DNA of 64,000 nucleotides from Moritella sp. PE36 (GCF_000170855.1 NZ_ABCQ01000001.1:124001-188000); one strand, 5' to 3'; positions 31,421 through 40,916 are shown, numbered from the stretch's first letter. The notes: generated by a model not told the origin, from the letters alone. Made by a program: numbers and translations.

Positions 31421-32275
31421 ATGACACCAGCAAACCGTTACCAAGATTCAACGGCACTAGATAAGTTAAATTTAGGGCAAAAAACGGAGTATATCTCTCA
31501 ATATCAACCAAGCTTGTTACAACCAGTACCAAGACAATTGAATCGTGATGATCTGGCACTATCCGATCAACTGCCGTTCACCGGGTGTGATCTATGGAAT
31601 TTATATGAGCTGTCTTGGTTAAATAGCAAAGGTAAGCCTATTGTTGCTGTTGCTGAAGTGAAAGTTTGTGCCACCTCAGTAAACTTGATCGAATCAAAAT
31701 CATTTAAACTGTACTTAAATAGCTTCAACCAAACGCGTTTTAGTTCCACAGATGAAGTCACTGACACCCTACAACGCGACCTAGCAGCATGCGCGCAAGG
31801 TCCCGTTGAAGTGCTGGTGTTTGATGACTTAGATAAGGCGCCAAGCCAAATTACCAAGATCACAGGTAGCTGTATTGATCACCTTGATATCGATGTCGAG
31901 GATTATGAGTTTAATGCCGAGTTATTAAACTCTGCAGCAGACAACAATGATAACGTTGATGAAGTGCTTTACAGCCATTTATTAAAATCGAATTGTCTCG
32001 TGACTAATCAACCCGATTGGGGCAGTGTTTATATTGCCTATCAAGGTAATAAAATCGACCCAGAAGCATTATTACGTTATTTAATCTCATTCCGTCAGCA
32101 TAATGAATTTCACGAACAGTGCGTAGAACGTATTTTCACCGATATCATGCACTTCTGTAAACCAGAGCAATTAACTGTATATGCACGCTACACCCGCAGA
32201 GGTGGCTTGGATATCAATCCATTTAGAACCAATTGTGATGCTAAAATAGATAATATTCGCTTAATCCGTCAGTAA
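31421..32275 (+). CDS. queF: NADPH-dependent 7-cyano-7-deazaguanine reductase
   Basis: It reduces preQ0 to preQ1 in queuosine synthesis, a nitrile to amine reduction. The 284-residue protein is the long two-domain form. The nucleophile is C192 in [14 protein letters not shown] with D199 nearby; the motif [17 protein letters not shown] binds NADPH and [13 protein letters not shown] closes the protein. The start follows a GACGAGAATTAACC ribosome region. Divergent from syd. Confidence 0.96.
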   Translation: MTPANRYQDSTALDKLNLGQKTEYISQYQPSLLQPVPRQLNRDDLALSDQLPFTGCDLWNLYELSWLNSKGKPIVAVAEVKVCATSVNLIESKSFKLYLNSFNQTRFSSTDEVTDTLQRDLAACAQGPVEVLVFDDLDKAPSQITKITGSCIDHLDIDVEDYEFNAELLNSAADNNDNVDEVLYSHLLKSNCLVTNQPDWGSVYIAYQGNKIDPEALLRYLISFRQHNEFHEQCVERIFTDIMHFCKPEQLTVYARYTRRGGLDINPFRTNCDAKIDNIRLIRQ

Positions 32276-32281
32276 CATGAC

Positions 32282-32313
32282 ATGACTGGGTGTTTTTTTA
32301 AATACCCAGTCAT
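32282..32313 (+). terminator. Hairpin after queF, atypical terminator
   Basis: A perfect ten-pair stem ATGACTGGGT / ACCCAGTCAT (32282-32291 with 32304-32313) with a seven-T run in its loop but none after the stem. Position suggests transcript end formation, form does not fit a standard intrinsic terminator. Confidence 0.5.
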
Positions 32314-32388
32314 TAACAAAAGCAGCAAAATAGTTTAGTATTTAACAGTTGCAATCAATTGGGTTTATAAATCCCCTTATTGATCATA

Positions 32389-32652
32389 TATACCCAAGCT
32401 ACTTCAAGATGCACAATCAGCAAACCGAATGAAGAGTATATTCAAGGCGTGAAGTCGAGGATTTAGTTATTCTAAATCAAGACTTCATAACGCCGAAGAT
32501 GCCTTCGGTCGGCTTGCCCTACGGGAGATGAGCAGAAATAACAGCACAGCGTTACAATATTTAAAAATGGAATAACCATTCTCTACATATTGCGCCTTGT
32601 GCTGATATCCCTGCTCGTCTCTGATATAGCATCTTGAAGTAACTTGGGTATA
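32389..32652. mobile_element. MITE-like element with 24-bp inverted ends
   Basis: This 264-base element has terminal inverted repeats at 32389-32412 and 32629-32652 that match at 23 of 24 positions (left end TATACCCAAGCTACTTCAAG). The outermost bases leave TA on each side, as expected for a TA target duplication of the IS630/Tc1 type. The inside is noncoding and strongly self-complementary: for example GAAGTC, GATTTAG at 32451-32471 pair with CTAAATC, GACTTC at 32474-32488. A shorter decayed copy lies at 47808-47889. No transposase is present, so it would depend on one elsewhere. Confidence 0.7.
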
Positions 32653-32766
32653 GCAACTTCGACCTCACTCAGACCGAGGCCTCAATTAGCAAAGGAAAGC
32701 TAATATTTAATAAGGACATGTAATCATAAGAATGTGATGGCTGCCTTTCTAGTCGATATTAAACAC

Positions 32767-34986
32767 ATGATCTTACGTTTTTTTTATGCTCTTGCATTTA
32801 TTCTATTTAGCACCACAGCAGCCGCAAGCTTATTTAACCAGCTGATATTGCCTAATGAGCTAAAACGCAGTCAAGTAGTACAATACAGCCAACCTTATCA
32901 ATGCATTCAAATTATTGATGAGTACCTGCAAATACAAAAAAAAGACGTGATCAGCGCAGTTTCACGTGTGAGTCAAATCAGAGAAAAATCGGTCACCCCT
33001 TCTGACCTCGTACTGATTAAACAACAAAAAGCCTTATGTTATTTCTATGCCAACAATATCGATCAAGCCGTCGTTATCCTTGATAAAATGCTCGTCAACA
33101 AAACACATAATGTACCCTTACATTTAAGACAGCAAAGTTTATTAATAAAAAGCCATATTCTAGCGCAATCAACGACCTTGGCTAATTTTCAGCTTGCCCA
33201 AGAAACCATTGAGCAAGTACTCAGCAGTATTGCTGACAATACTTATAATCCGACAGCAAATGGTTATTTTGCCCTCAAGATTATTGCTGGTGAAATCGCA
33301 CTAAACCTCAACAATTACGAAGAATCAATGGCGCTATTTCGTGAAGCTCAAACGTTCGCAGCCAAAACACCATTAACAAATAATGCGGCTTGGGCTGCTT
33401 ATGCTATTGGTTATAATTACCAGCAACAAAATAAATTAACTTTAGCAATAAATTTTTACAATAAAGCCCTACAAAAATTGCTTGATAATAACGATATACT
33501 CAATGGCCTGCTCACTAAAAAAATGAGTCAGGCGTATATTGCTCAAGATAATTTTAAATTGGCAATCAACTTTGCCAATCAATCCGCGCAATATTATCAA
33601 AACCTAGGTAACAAACTGCAATTGTCTGATTCTTTATTAGCCCTTGCCAGTATGCACCGCAAAATTAAAGAATATAACTTATCGTTAGTTTATTATTTTA
33701 ACGCCTTAGATTTACTGAAAATTTTTGATGACAAGAACAGATTAAACGCCGTTTATTTTGAAGTTGGCAAGACCTACCTGCAAATGGGTAACTTTAGCTT
33801 GGCCGAGCAGTATTTATCAAATGCTGAGCAACTGTTTTACACTAATGGTCAAAGGACGTTATTACTTGAATCGCTCGTACATCTGGCTAATTTAGCGATC
33901 CAGCAGCAACATTACGACACGGCATTAACACGTTTAAATAAAGCGTTAGTGATAGCCCGGAAACTTAACAATAGTAAACAATTCGAAACCGTCTATCTTT
34001 ATCTCGCCACCGCCTATGAAGAAACGGACCAATACGCCAAAGCACTTGATAGCTATAAACAGTTCGTGCGTTACAATAAACTGTCTAACTTTGACGCAAA
34101 AAAGGCATTGCCCGTCTCTAATCAACACAAAGAAAATAATGAAATAAAATCGCAAAAAATAGACCAGCTGCAAAAACAAGTCACCAAACTTAAACAAGCA
34201 AAGCATAATTTGATGATTAACGTGTTTTTACTTGCTGCAATTATGCTGATTATTCTTTATTTTTACTACGTCAATAATCAAAAAATGAAATCACAACGAC
34301 GAGATGTCGAACAGCTCGAGAATAACTACAACATTCATCCAAATACTGGCCTGAATAATATCAACAGTCTGAAACAATATATCCCGACACCACTACAAGA
34401 AGCACGATTTTACTCTGATTGGGAATATACCGATAAGCAAAATAGCGTCCATAGCTGTGCCATTATCAGCCTTGATTTTTTGCAGCCTTTACGTCAGAAA
34501 CATAGCCTTTCACTCGTCAATAAAATTGAAACCGAATTAGGTGCCTATTTATTACAACAACTTCATGATTCAGAACGTTTATTTCAGTTAAATGATACGC
34601 AGTTATTATTGGTTAGAAAAGTAAACAAAAATTACGACCCTGCGATCATTGCTAACTATATTTTAGACTGGTTCGAGCAGTTTGATTGCCAGCTTAATTT
34701 TAACAAAGATATTTCGATAGGGATGGTTTCCCACCCTTTCTTATTCAAATACCCTACCGCAATAGACAGCAAAAAATTGTTAAATATTGCAACCTTAGCC
34801 TTATCAGGTGCAACGCAATTAAGTCGTAAAAATAAACAAAATAGTTGGGTGCAATTAAGCGCACTAACCTATACACAGCCAGCATTTTTCCATGGTGATA
34901 TTTGGAATAGATCAAAGCAGGCAATCGAAAAAGGCTTAGTAAAAGTAATATCATCAACTGACAAAAATGATATTAATTGGCTGTAA
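32767..34986 (+). CDS. Membrane TPR protein with degenerate GGDEF-like domain
   Basis: A 739-residue protein from the ATG at 32767, chosen because it gives a clean signal peptide (MILRFFYALAFILFSTTAAA); a GTG/ATG pair at 32734-32739 is an alternative start with no better ribosome site. After the signal lie several tetratricopeptide repeats (about 90-430), a coiled-coil stretch, one membrane helix (about 484-503) and a C-terminal region (about 520-690) built like a diguanylate cyclase: NTGLNNINSLKQYI, AIISLDFLQPL, SIGMVSHPF and ALSGATQLSRKN sit at the expected spacing. The GGDEF signature itself is replaced by QLNDTQ after RLF, so it should be inactive. An intact diguanylate cyclase gene follows after 89 bases. 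Confidence 0.82.
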   Translation: MILRFFYALAFILFSTTAAASLFNQLILPNELKRSQVVQYSQPYQCIQIIDEYLQIQKKDVISAVSRVSQIREKSVTPSDLVLIKQQKALCYFYANNIDQAVVILDKMLVNKTHNVPLHLRQQSLLIKSHILAQSTTLANFQLAQETIEQVLSSIADNTYNPTANGYFALKIIAGEIALNLNNYEESMALFREAQTFAAKTPLTNNAAWAAYAIGYNYQQQNKLTLAINFYNKALQKLLDNNDILNGLLTKKMSQAYIAQDNFKLAINFANQSAQYYQNLGNKLQLSDSLLALASMHRKIKEYNLSLVYYFNALDLLKIFDDKNRLNAVYFEVGKTYLQMGNFSLAEQYLSNAEQLFYTNGQRTLLLESLVHLANLAIQQQHYDTALTRLNKALVIARKLNNSKQFETVYLYLATAYEETDQYAKALDSYKQFVRYNKLSNFDAKKALPVSNQHKENNEIKSQKIDQLQKQVTKLKQAKHNLMINVFLLAAIMLIILYFYYVNNQKMKSQRRDVEQLENNYNIHPNTGLNNINSLKQYIPTPLQEARFYSDWEYTDKQNSVHSCAIISLDFLQPLRQKHSLSLVNKIETELGAYLLQQLHDSERLFQLNDTQLLLVRKVNKNYDPAIIANYILDWFEQFDCQLNFNKDISIGMVSHPFLFKYPTAIDSKKLLNIATLALSGATQLSRKNKQNSWVQLSALTYTQPAFFHGDIWNRSKQAIEKGLVKVISSTDKNDINWL

Positions 34987-35075
34987 GCTTACATTTTAGG
35001 GCCAAACTATTTTATAGATGTATATATAATGGTAAGCTAATCTTCATCTTGATTTAACCAATGTGAAGAGTTTTC

Positions 35076-36593
35076 ATGCAGATATCACAAGATACGCATT
35101 CAGCAACACGACAAAGTGATGCCAACGGCTACACAAAAATTAACACCGCAATGTTATTAGCATTTATTAATCGTTTGCTTGGTGCAACACGAGGCATCGA
35201 TAACGAGCTAAACATTGAAGTGAGCAAACTGAAAGCAACTCTTGAACGCAGCGCTTCTGACGATGAGCTAATCACCCAAATCAAGCAGGTTGAACGTCAG
35301 GTAATGCTACAACCTAACGTATTATCTGATACCTTAAAAATTGCTGATAGTGCCGTATCTCAAGCAGCTACATCATTAATTAATTTATTACAACACGATC
35401 CTAAGCTCACTGCAGAACTGCAATTAGTGTTAGCTGAGCCAAAAGCAACGGCCGTGGCCGTATTGCAAACTAAGGTTCAATCACTTTTCTGCATTTATCA
35501 TAGTGCGATCAAAAATTTAAAAGAGACCAACAACGATAATAATATTGCAGCAACAGTCCATAAAAAGATATGTGATGATTTACAACGTTTAATCAATGAA
35601 CTTGATTTCGCCGGTGGCTTTGGTTCAAATCTAAAGAAAATTCGTCAGCGTTTATTAGAAGGGATTGACGGTCATGAACTGGTTAATATCTGTTTGCAGA
35701 TCATCAACAACATCATTGAGGGTGCACGTGAAGAGCGCATGGCGTCTAAAACCTTCTTGAATAGTATTGTTGAAGAACTCAATAACATTGCTTATAAGTT
35801 TGATAACTCATTAATTGATAGCAACAATATCAATAAAAAACAGATCAGTTTATTGGCAAACCTGAAAGAACGCATTGATATTTTAGAACTGGATATCAGC
35901 ACCAGTGACAACTTAGCAGAAACTAAATTACATGTGCAACAGGGGTTAGAGATAATTTCCAGCAGTATCCAACAACAACAACAATTGCTACAAGAAAAGC
36001 TCCTGCTAGAACAACAAATTCAAGCTGTTCAAGCCCAGCTTGAACAGCTTAAAAAAGAAACCTTACTGCATACTCAGCGACTCGAAGCACAACAGCATAA
36101 ACTCTACCTAGATTCGTTAACGCAAGTCTATAATCGTACCGCATTAGATGAACGCTTTAAGCTTGAATTCAAACGTTGGCAGCGTTATAAAACCAATACC
36201 ACCATCGCGATGGTCGATATTGATCACTTTAAAAATATCAATGATAGCTTCGGTCATATCGCCGGTGATAAAGCACTTAAGATAGTGGCTCGCGCATTAC
36301 AAAAATCAATTAAAAGCTCAGATTTTATCGCCCGATTTGGTGGCGAAGAATTCGTGTTATTACTGGCCGACGTAGCGCCAAGTGAAATACAGGTTATGTT
36401 AGATAAACTACGTAATACTATCAAAAACATACCGTTTAGATTCAAAGGTAAACAGATCTCAATTACCATCTCAATTGGGGTCACGCAATTCTCACTCGAT
36501 GATAACGAAATTGTTGACCCTTTCGAGCGTGCAGATAAAGCGTTATATGAAGCAAAAAGCTCGGGGCGAGATAAAGTTATCATTAGGATCTAA
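35076..36593 (+). CDS. Diguanylate cyclase (GGDEF), cytosolic with coiled coil
   Basis: It should make cyclic di-GMP from GTP. The 505-residue protein has no membrane segment. Residues 1-290 form a helical sensor or regulatory region I do not recognise by name, 295-345 a glutamine-rich coiled coil, and 345-505 a GGDEF domain with DSLTQVYNRTALDERF, DIDHFKNINDSFGHIAGD and active-site GGEEF at 422-426. The product-inhibition site RxxD is KSSD (413-416), so the arginine is lost and feedback inhibition is probably absent. It lies between the TPR protein gene and ppnN. Confidence 0.92.
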   Translation: MQISQDTHSATRQSDANGYTKINTAMLLAFINRLLGATRGIDNELNIEVSKLKATLERSASDDELITQIKQVERQVMLQPNVLSDTLKIADSAVSQAATSLINLLQHDPKLTAELQLVLAEPKATAVAVLQTKVQSLFCIYHSAIKNLKETNNDNNIAATVHKKICDDLQRLINELDFAGGFGSNLKKIRQRLLEGIDGHELVNICLQIINNIIEGAREERMASKTFLNSIVEELNNIAYKFDNSLIDSNNINKKQISLLANLKERIDILELDISTSDNLAETKLHVQQGLEIISSSIQQQQQLLQEKLLLEQQIQAVQAQLEQLKKETLLHTQRLEAQQHKLYLDSLTQVYNRTALDERFKLEFKRWQRYKTNTTIAMVDIDHFKNINDSFGHIAGDKALKIVARALQKSIKSSDFIARFGGEEFVLLLADVAPSEIQVMLDKLRNTIKNIPFRFKGKQISITISIGVTQFSLDDNEIVDPFERADKALYEAKSSGRDKVIIRI

Positions 36594-36600
36594 ACTTAAT

Positions 36601-36673
36601 GAGACCTGCGGTGATAAGGTTAGCCATAATCATTCTCTCACTATCGATTATACCAGCTTATCACCAACGTCTC
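36601..36673 (+). promoter_or_regulatory. Long hairpin upstream of ppnN
   Basis: GAGAC and GTGATAAG (36601-36605, 36611-36618) pair with CTTATCAC and GTCTC (36657-36664, 36669-36673). The structure ends six bases before the ppnN ribosome site AGGAG (36678-36682), so it may affect translation or mark the upstream transcript end. Confidence 0.55.
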
Positions 36674-36690
36674 TGACAGGAGTTTAGCTT

Positions 36691-38052
36691 ATGATCACAC
36701 ACATCAAACCTGTGGGTAGTATGGACCTACTATCACAGCTTGAAGTCGACCGATTACAACAAAAAGCCACCAGCGATTTATACTTACTCTTCCGTAATTG
36801 TTCGCTGGCGGTATTAAATTCCGGCTCTCGTACTGATTCAAGTAGTGAAATTTTACAAGCATTCCGAAATTTTGATATCAGTGTTGTGCAACAGGAACGT
36901 GGCGTCACACTCGAACTGCACAACGCACCAGAACAGGCCTTTGTCGATGGTGAGATCATCCGGGGTATTCAGGAACATCTATTTTCAGTGTTACGCGACA
37001 TTCTTTATGTACATAGCTACATTGAGAAAGTCCCGGTACCAAAAAAAGAATTATCCTCTTTTTTAACCAACCAAGTATTTTCCATTTTACGTAACGCGCG
37101 CGTGATCAAATCAGATTCAGATCCGAATATGGTGGTTTGCTGGGGTGGTCACTCCATTCGTTCACCTGAATATGAATATGCCAAAGCTGTGGGTCATGAA
37201 CTCGGTTTGCGCGAGATGAATATATGTACGGGTTGTGGACCCGGCGCTATGGAAGGACCAATGAAGGGCGCGACCGTAGGTCATGCAAAACAACGCGTGA
37301 AAGAACGTCGTTACCTTGGTTTAACAGAGCCAAGCATCATTGCAGCAGAACCACCAAACCCTATCGTCAACGAATTAGTGATCTTACCGGATATCGAGAA
37401 ACGCTTAGAAGCCTTTGTTCGCCTTTCACACGGTATCATCATCTTTCCAGGTGGCGCAGGCACCGCTGAAGAATTGTTGTATTTACTTGGCATCATGATG
37501 CACCCCGAAAATAAACGCCAACCTCTGCCTATCGTGCTGACGGGTCCCAAAGAAAGTGAAGATTATTTTACCACGATTGATCAATTTATCGGTGCGACGC
37601 TTGGTTTTGAAGCACAAAAATATTATCAAATCATTATTGATGATGCGCCAAGTGCCGCGCAGATCATGAAAAAAGCCATGCAAAAAACCTACGAGTACCG
37701 CCGTGCGATTGGCGATGCCTACTCTTATAATTGGAGTCTGAAAGTTGAGTTAGATTTTCAGATGCCGTTTATCCCCGACCATCAACACATGGCAGCCTTA
37801 AATTTGAACCTTGAACAAGCACCAGAAGTGCTGGCAATGAACCTGCGTAAAGCCTTTTCAGGTATTGTCGCCGGTAATGTGAAAGACTCAGGGATCAAAG
37901 CAATTGAAAAAAAAGGACCGTTTAAGCTGCATGGTGATCCTAAATTGATGCAATTAATGGACAATTTATTAAAAAACTTCATAAAACAGAACAGAATGAA
38001 GCTTCCTGGTAGTAAATATGAGCCTTGTTATGAAATAATTAAACCTAGCTAA
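36691..38052 (+). CDS. ppnN: Nucleotide 5'-monophosphate nucleosidase PpnN
   Basis: It cleaves the N-glycosidic bond of nucleoside monophosphates (GMP, UMP and others) to base and ribose 5-phosphate; the E. coli enzyme (YgdH) is stimulated by (p)ppGpp. The 453-residue protein has the N-terminal DUF4478-type domain, the central LOG-fold motifs [28 protein letters not shown] and [12 protein letters not shown], and the C-terminal DUF3412-type region. E. coli has 454 residues. It precedes xni as in related genomes. Confidence 0.95.
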   Translation: MITHIKPVGSMDLLSQLEVDRLQQKATSDLYLLFRNCSLAVLNSGSRTDSSSEILQAFRNFDISVVQQERGVTLELHNAPEQAFVDGEIIRGIQEHLFSVLRDILYVHSYIEKVPVPKKELSSFLTNQVFSILRNARVIKSDSDPNMVVCWGGHSIRSPEYEYAKAVGHELGLREMNICTGCGPGAMEGPMKGATVGHAKQRVKERRYLGLTEPSIIAAEPPNPIVNELVILPDIEKRLEAFVRLSHGIIIFPGGAGTAEELLYLLGIMMHPENKRQPLPIVLTGPKESEDYFTTIDQFIGATLGFEAQKYYQIIIDDAPSAAQIMKKAMQKTYEYRRAIGDAYSYNWSLKVELDFQMPFIPDHQHMAALNLNLEQAPEVLAMNLRKAFSGIVAGNVKDSGIKAIEKKGPFKLHGDPKLMQLMDNLLKNFIKQNRMKLPGSKYEPCYEIIKPS

Positions 38053-38070
38053 CTTTGACGAAACACGGAT

Positions 38071-38850
38071 ATGACCCAAAATCACTTATTAATTATCGAT
38101 GCGTTAAACCTGATCCGTCGAGTACATGCAGTACAACTTAATCAAAGTAATGATCCTGTTGCGCAAATTAGCGCAACCCGTGAAACAATTAAGCACGCAG
38201 TGAGAAAACTGCTATCAATCACCGCACCTACTCACGTGGTCGCCGTGTTTGATGCAGAACAAACCGGTTGGCGTCATGACATCTATCCCGAATACAAAGC
38301 CAACCGCAAACCGATGCCAGAAAGCTTACAACAAGCACTCACACTCATCCAAGACGACCTGTGGGAATTAAATGTTGACTCGTTATTAACAGAACAAGAT
38401 GAAGCGGATGACTTAATCGCCACCCTCGCCATTAAAATGTCCGCACAACAACAGCAAGTGACCATTATCTCTACGGATAAAGGTTACTGCCAATTGTTAA
38501 CACCTTATATTCAAATTCGTGATTATTTTAACAAACGTTGGTTAGACCAAGCGTTTATTAATGATAAGTTTGGCGTCCAACCACTGCAACTTGTCGATTA
38601 TTGGGCATTGGTGGGTATCAGTGGTAGTCACTTGGCTGGTGTCGCTGGTATTGGCCCGAAAACGGCAACCCAGTTATTAACACAACATGTAAATTTAGAT
38701 GCTATTTATGCCAGTGAAGAGTTAAAACCCAAACTGCGTGAAAAACTCGACACCCACAAAGAGATGGCTTACATTACTCAGCAATTAGCCCAGTTGAAAA
38801 TTGATATTCCCCTCGGCTTTAATTTAAAAGACTTAAGATATCAACCTTAA
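38071..38850 (+). CDS. xni: Flap endonuclease Xni (exonuclease IX)
   Basis: A 259-residue 5' nuclease related to the N-terminal domain of DNA polymerase I (E. coli Xni 251). It keeps IDALNLIRR, AVFDAEQTGWRHDIYPEYKA, EADDLIATLA and the helix-hairpin-helix segment GVAGIGPKTATQLL. One active-site aspartate group of full-length FENs is reduced in the Xni family. It starts 18 bases after ppnN and is likely cotranscribed. Confidence 0.93.
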   Translation: MTQNHLLIIDALNLIRRVHAVQLNQSNDPVAQISATRETIKHAVRKLLSITAPTHVVAVFDAEQTGWRHDIYPEYKANRKPMPESLQQALTLIQDDLWELNVDSLLTEQDEADDLIATLAIKMSAQQQQVTIISTDKGYCQLLTPYIQIRDYFNKRWLDQAFINDKFGVQPLQLVDYWALVGISGSHLAGVAGIGPKTATQLLTQHVNLDAIYASEELKPKLREKLDTHKEMAYITQQLAQLKIDIPLGFNLKDLRYQP

Positions 38851-39012
38851 TCATAGATAGTAACGCTTACTGTTAGAAATCGAGGGATCACACTAAGCGT
38901 TAATAGTATAAAAAAAGTTAAAATCTGGATCTATCTCTAACAAATGCGTTATCCACCCTGTAAAACTCTTTATTTAGCCAAATTACAGCAGCCACCGGAT
39001 TAACAATCGAGT

Positions 39013-39048
39013 AATACTTTGTTACCATACGGCAACAAAGTATTTTCA
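39013..39048 (+). terminator. Hairpin between xni and the isocitrate dehydrogenase gene
   Basis: Perfect 11-pair stem AATACTTTGTT / AACAAAGTATT (39013-39023 with 39034-39044), ten-base loop, followed by TTTC. It ends 38 bases before the next ATG. It could end xni transcripts or attenuate the downstream gene; the T run is short. Confidence 0.55.
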
Positions 39049-39082
39049 TTTGAAAGTAAGCTCAATTAAATAAGGAATATGT

Positions 39083-40090
39083 ATGACACAAACAAGAATT
39101 ACAGTGATCCCGGGTGATGGTATTGGTCCGGATATTATTGAGTCTGCAATTCAAATTTTAGATAAAGCTGGCTGTAACTTCGCATATGACTTTGCTGATG
39201 CAGGTCTTGCTGCGCTACAAACTTCAGGTGAGCTACTACCAAAAGCAACATTAGATTTAATTGAAAAAAATAAAGTCGCGTTAAAAGGTCCGTTAACGAC
39301 ACCTGTCGGCGCTGGCTTCACTTCAATCAATGTGTCATTACGTAAGCATTTTAATTTATACGCTAACTTACGCCCAGTGATCTCTTTTAAAGGCACGCGT
39401 AGCCGCTACGAAAATATCGATATTATTACCGTGCGTGAAAATACCGAAGGTATGTACTCTGGCGCAGGTCAAATTATTGCCGATGACGGAAGCTCAGCTG
39501 AAGCAAAAAGTATCATCACACGTGCCGGTGCTGAGCGTATTTGTGTTGCCGCATACGAACTTGCTAAAGCAGAAAATAGAAAAAAAGTAACGGCGATCCA
39601 TAAAGCCAATATTCTAAAAACAACATCAGGTCTATTTCTTGAAGTAGCGCGTGAAGTAGCTAAGCGTTACCCAGAGATCGAATCAGAAGAGATGATCGTT
39701 GATGCCGCTTGCATGAACTTGGTTATGTACCCTGAACGTTTCGACGTGATCGTGACCACTAACTTGTTCGGTGATATCTTATCTGACTTATGTGCGGGTC
39801 TTGTGGGTGGTCTAGGTATGGCACCAGGCGCAAATATCGGTGAAGACACCGCTATTTTCGAGGCTGTGCATGGCAGTGCACCTGACATAGCTGGTAAAAA
39901 CCTAGCGAACCCAACATCTGTGATCTTAGCGTCTATTCAAATGTTAGAATACCTAGACATGAAAACTGAAGCGGAAAATATTCGTAACGCGGTACGTGAT
40001 GTCATTGAATCAGGTGATAGAACGACACGTGATCTGGGCGGTACGCACGGTACTACAGACTTCACTCAAGCGATTTTAGAACGCCTATAA
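39083..40090 (+). CDS. Isocitrate dehydrogenase, NAD-type
   Basis: It oxidises isocitrate to 2-oxoglutarate. The 335-residue protein belongs to the isocitrate/isopropylmalate dehydrogenase family; substrate loop SINVSLRKHFNLYANLRP with serine and asparagine before LR fits isocitrate. In the coenzyme site HGSAPDIAGKNLANP, Asp-Ile replaces the Lys-Tyr that fixes NADP in E. coli Icd, which points to NAD. Similar enzymes occur in Shewanella. LeuB or tartrate dehydrogenase are less likely. The ribosome site AAGGA is clear. Confidence 0.88.
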   Translation: MTQTRITVIPGDGIGPDIIESAIQILDKAGCNFAYDFADAGLAALQTSGELLPKATLDLIEKNKVALKGPLTTPVGAGFTSINVSLRKHFNLYANLRPVISFKGTRSRYENIDIITVRENTEGMYSGAGQIIADDGSSAEAKSIITRAGAERICVAAYELAKAENRKKVTAIHKANILKTTSGLFLEVAREVAKRYPEIESEEMIVDAACMNLVMYPERFDVIVTTNLFGDILSDLCAGLVGGLGMAPGANIGEDTAIFEAVHGSAPDIAGKNLANPTSVILASIQMLEYLDMKTEAENIRNAVRDVIESGDRTTRDLGGTHGTTDFTQAILERL

Positions 40091-40317
40091 CGGTTTTAAA
40101 ACGCAAGATGAGTCTGATCTTAACTAATCTACTCATTGAATAACTCAGTTGCTTAACGTTCATATTTCGACATGTTGAGCAGCTGATATTCAGCTTTATC
40201 ATCCCCCAGCCTCTTCAAGCTACACGTTCAACCGAGTCTTCATACAGCCTATTGCCTTCCTAGTAATTTATTCATATCGAGCTATAGTTAAGTTTTCATC
40301 AGCAACTTTGGTGATAT

Positions 40318-40821
40318 ATGACATCTAACTTTCTTTTTTTGATACTGTTAATCGGTTTATTAAGCAGGGTTACATTAGCCACGGAAAGTCAGTTAGGGAC
40401 AGCAATAACAAGACAGCATTTCTCTGCCTATCAGCAGCAAACTCAATTGGCCGCTTTAACACAGCCCAAACCGCAGTTTGAATTCAAACAGTCGTTATTG
40501 GTTATCAAAAAAAGTAACCATAAACGCAAACGAACCGCGCAACTTCAGCTTCTCAATATGTGGATTGATCCCGATATCACCCGGCTTTTTATTCCCCGGC
40601 TTAAAAACATAGGTAGACTGAGTTTAAATTTACACTACAGCTTGAAACGCAGCCCTTATCTACGGCTCGATTATGAGCGGCTGACAATCAAAACGAAAGT
40701 GAGATCCAACGGCATGTTACAACACGAAGCTTATTATAATATGGGAATTAAAGGGGCGATTATTGGGATTAAAGTACGTGGCGAAGACCCACAGCTTTAT
40801 TTTCGCTACCGGTTTAAATAA
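40318..40821 (+). CDS. Exported protein of unknown function
   Basis: I do not recognise this 167-residue protein. It starts with a signal peptide (MTSNFLFLILLIGLLSRVTL, cleavage probably after LA near 22). The mature part is very basic and has alternating hydrophobic segments in the second half (LSLNLHYSLKRSPYLRLDYE, LYFRYRF end), which could be beta strands; an outer-membrane or periplasmic place is possible. It is a lone gene with convergent rlmM downstream. Confidence 0.7.
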   Translation: MTSNFLFLILLIGLLSRVTLATESQLGTAITRQHFSAYQQQTQLAALTQPKPQFEFKQSLLVIKKSNHKRKRTAQLQLLNMWIDPDITRLFIPRLKNIGRLSLNLHYSLKRSPYLRLDYERLTIKTKVRSNGMLQHEAYYNMGIKGAIIGIKVRGEDPQLYFRYRFK

Positions 40822-40823
40822 CA

Positions 40824-40862
40824 AAGCCATTAAACATTCACGGGCGTGATATTTAATGGCTT
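40824..40862. terminator. Hairpin after the exported orphan gene
   Basis: Perfect 11-pair stem AAGCCATTAAA / TTTAATGGCTT, 17-base loop, two bases past the stop. No T run on the plus strand, so termination strength is unclear. Confidence 0.5.
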
Positions 40863-40884
40863 AAAGCATGAATTATTCAGCGCT

Positions 40885-40910
40885 AAGGACCATCGATTAA
40901 AATGGTCCTT
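40885..40910. terminator. Hairpin after rlmM
   Basis: Perfect nine-pair stem AAGGACCAT / ATGGTCCTT (40885-40893 with 40902-40910), eight-base loop. It lies between convergent genes, six bases past the rlmM stop; no T run on either side. Confidence 0.5.
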
Positions 40911-40916
40911 ACTGTC

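Noticed and set aside
32282-32313. Standard intrinsic terminator after queF
   Set aside because: The T run lies in the loop, not after the stem, so it is listed only as an atypical hairpin.
36475-36687. 70-residue plus-strand frame across the end of the cyclase gene
   Set aside because: It is out of frame with the GGDEF domain and has no ribosome site or similarity.
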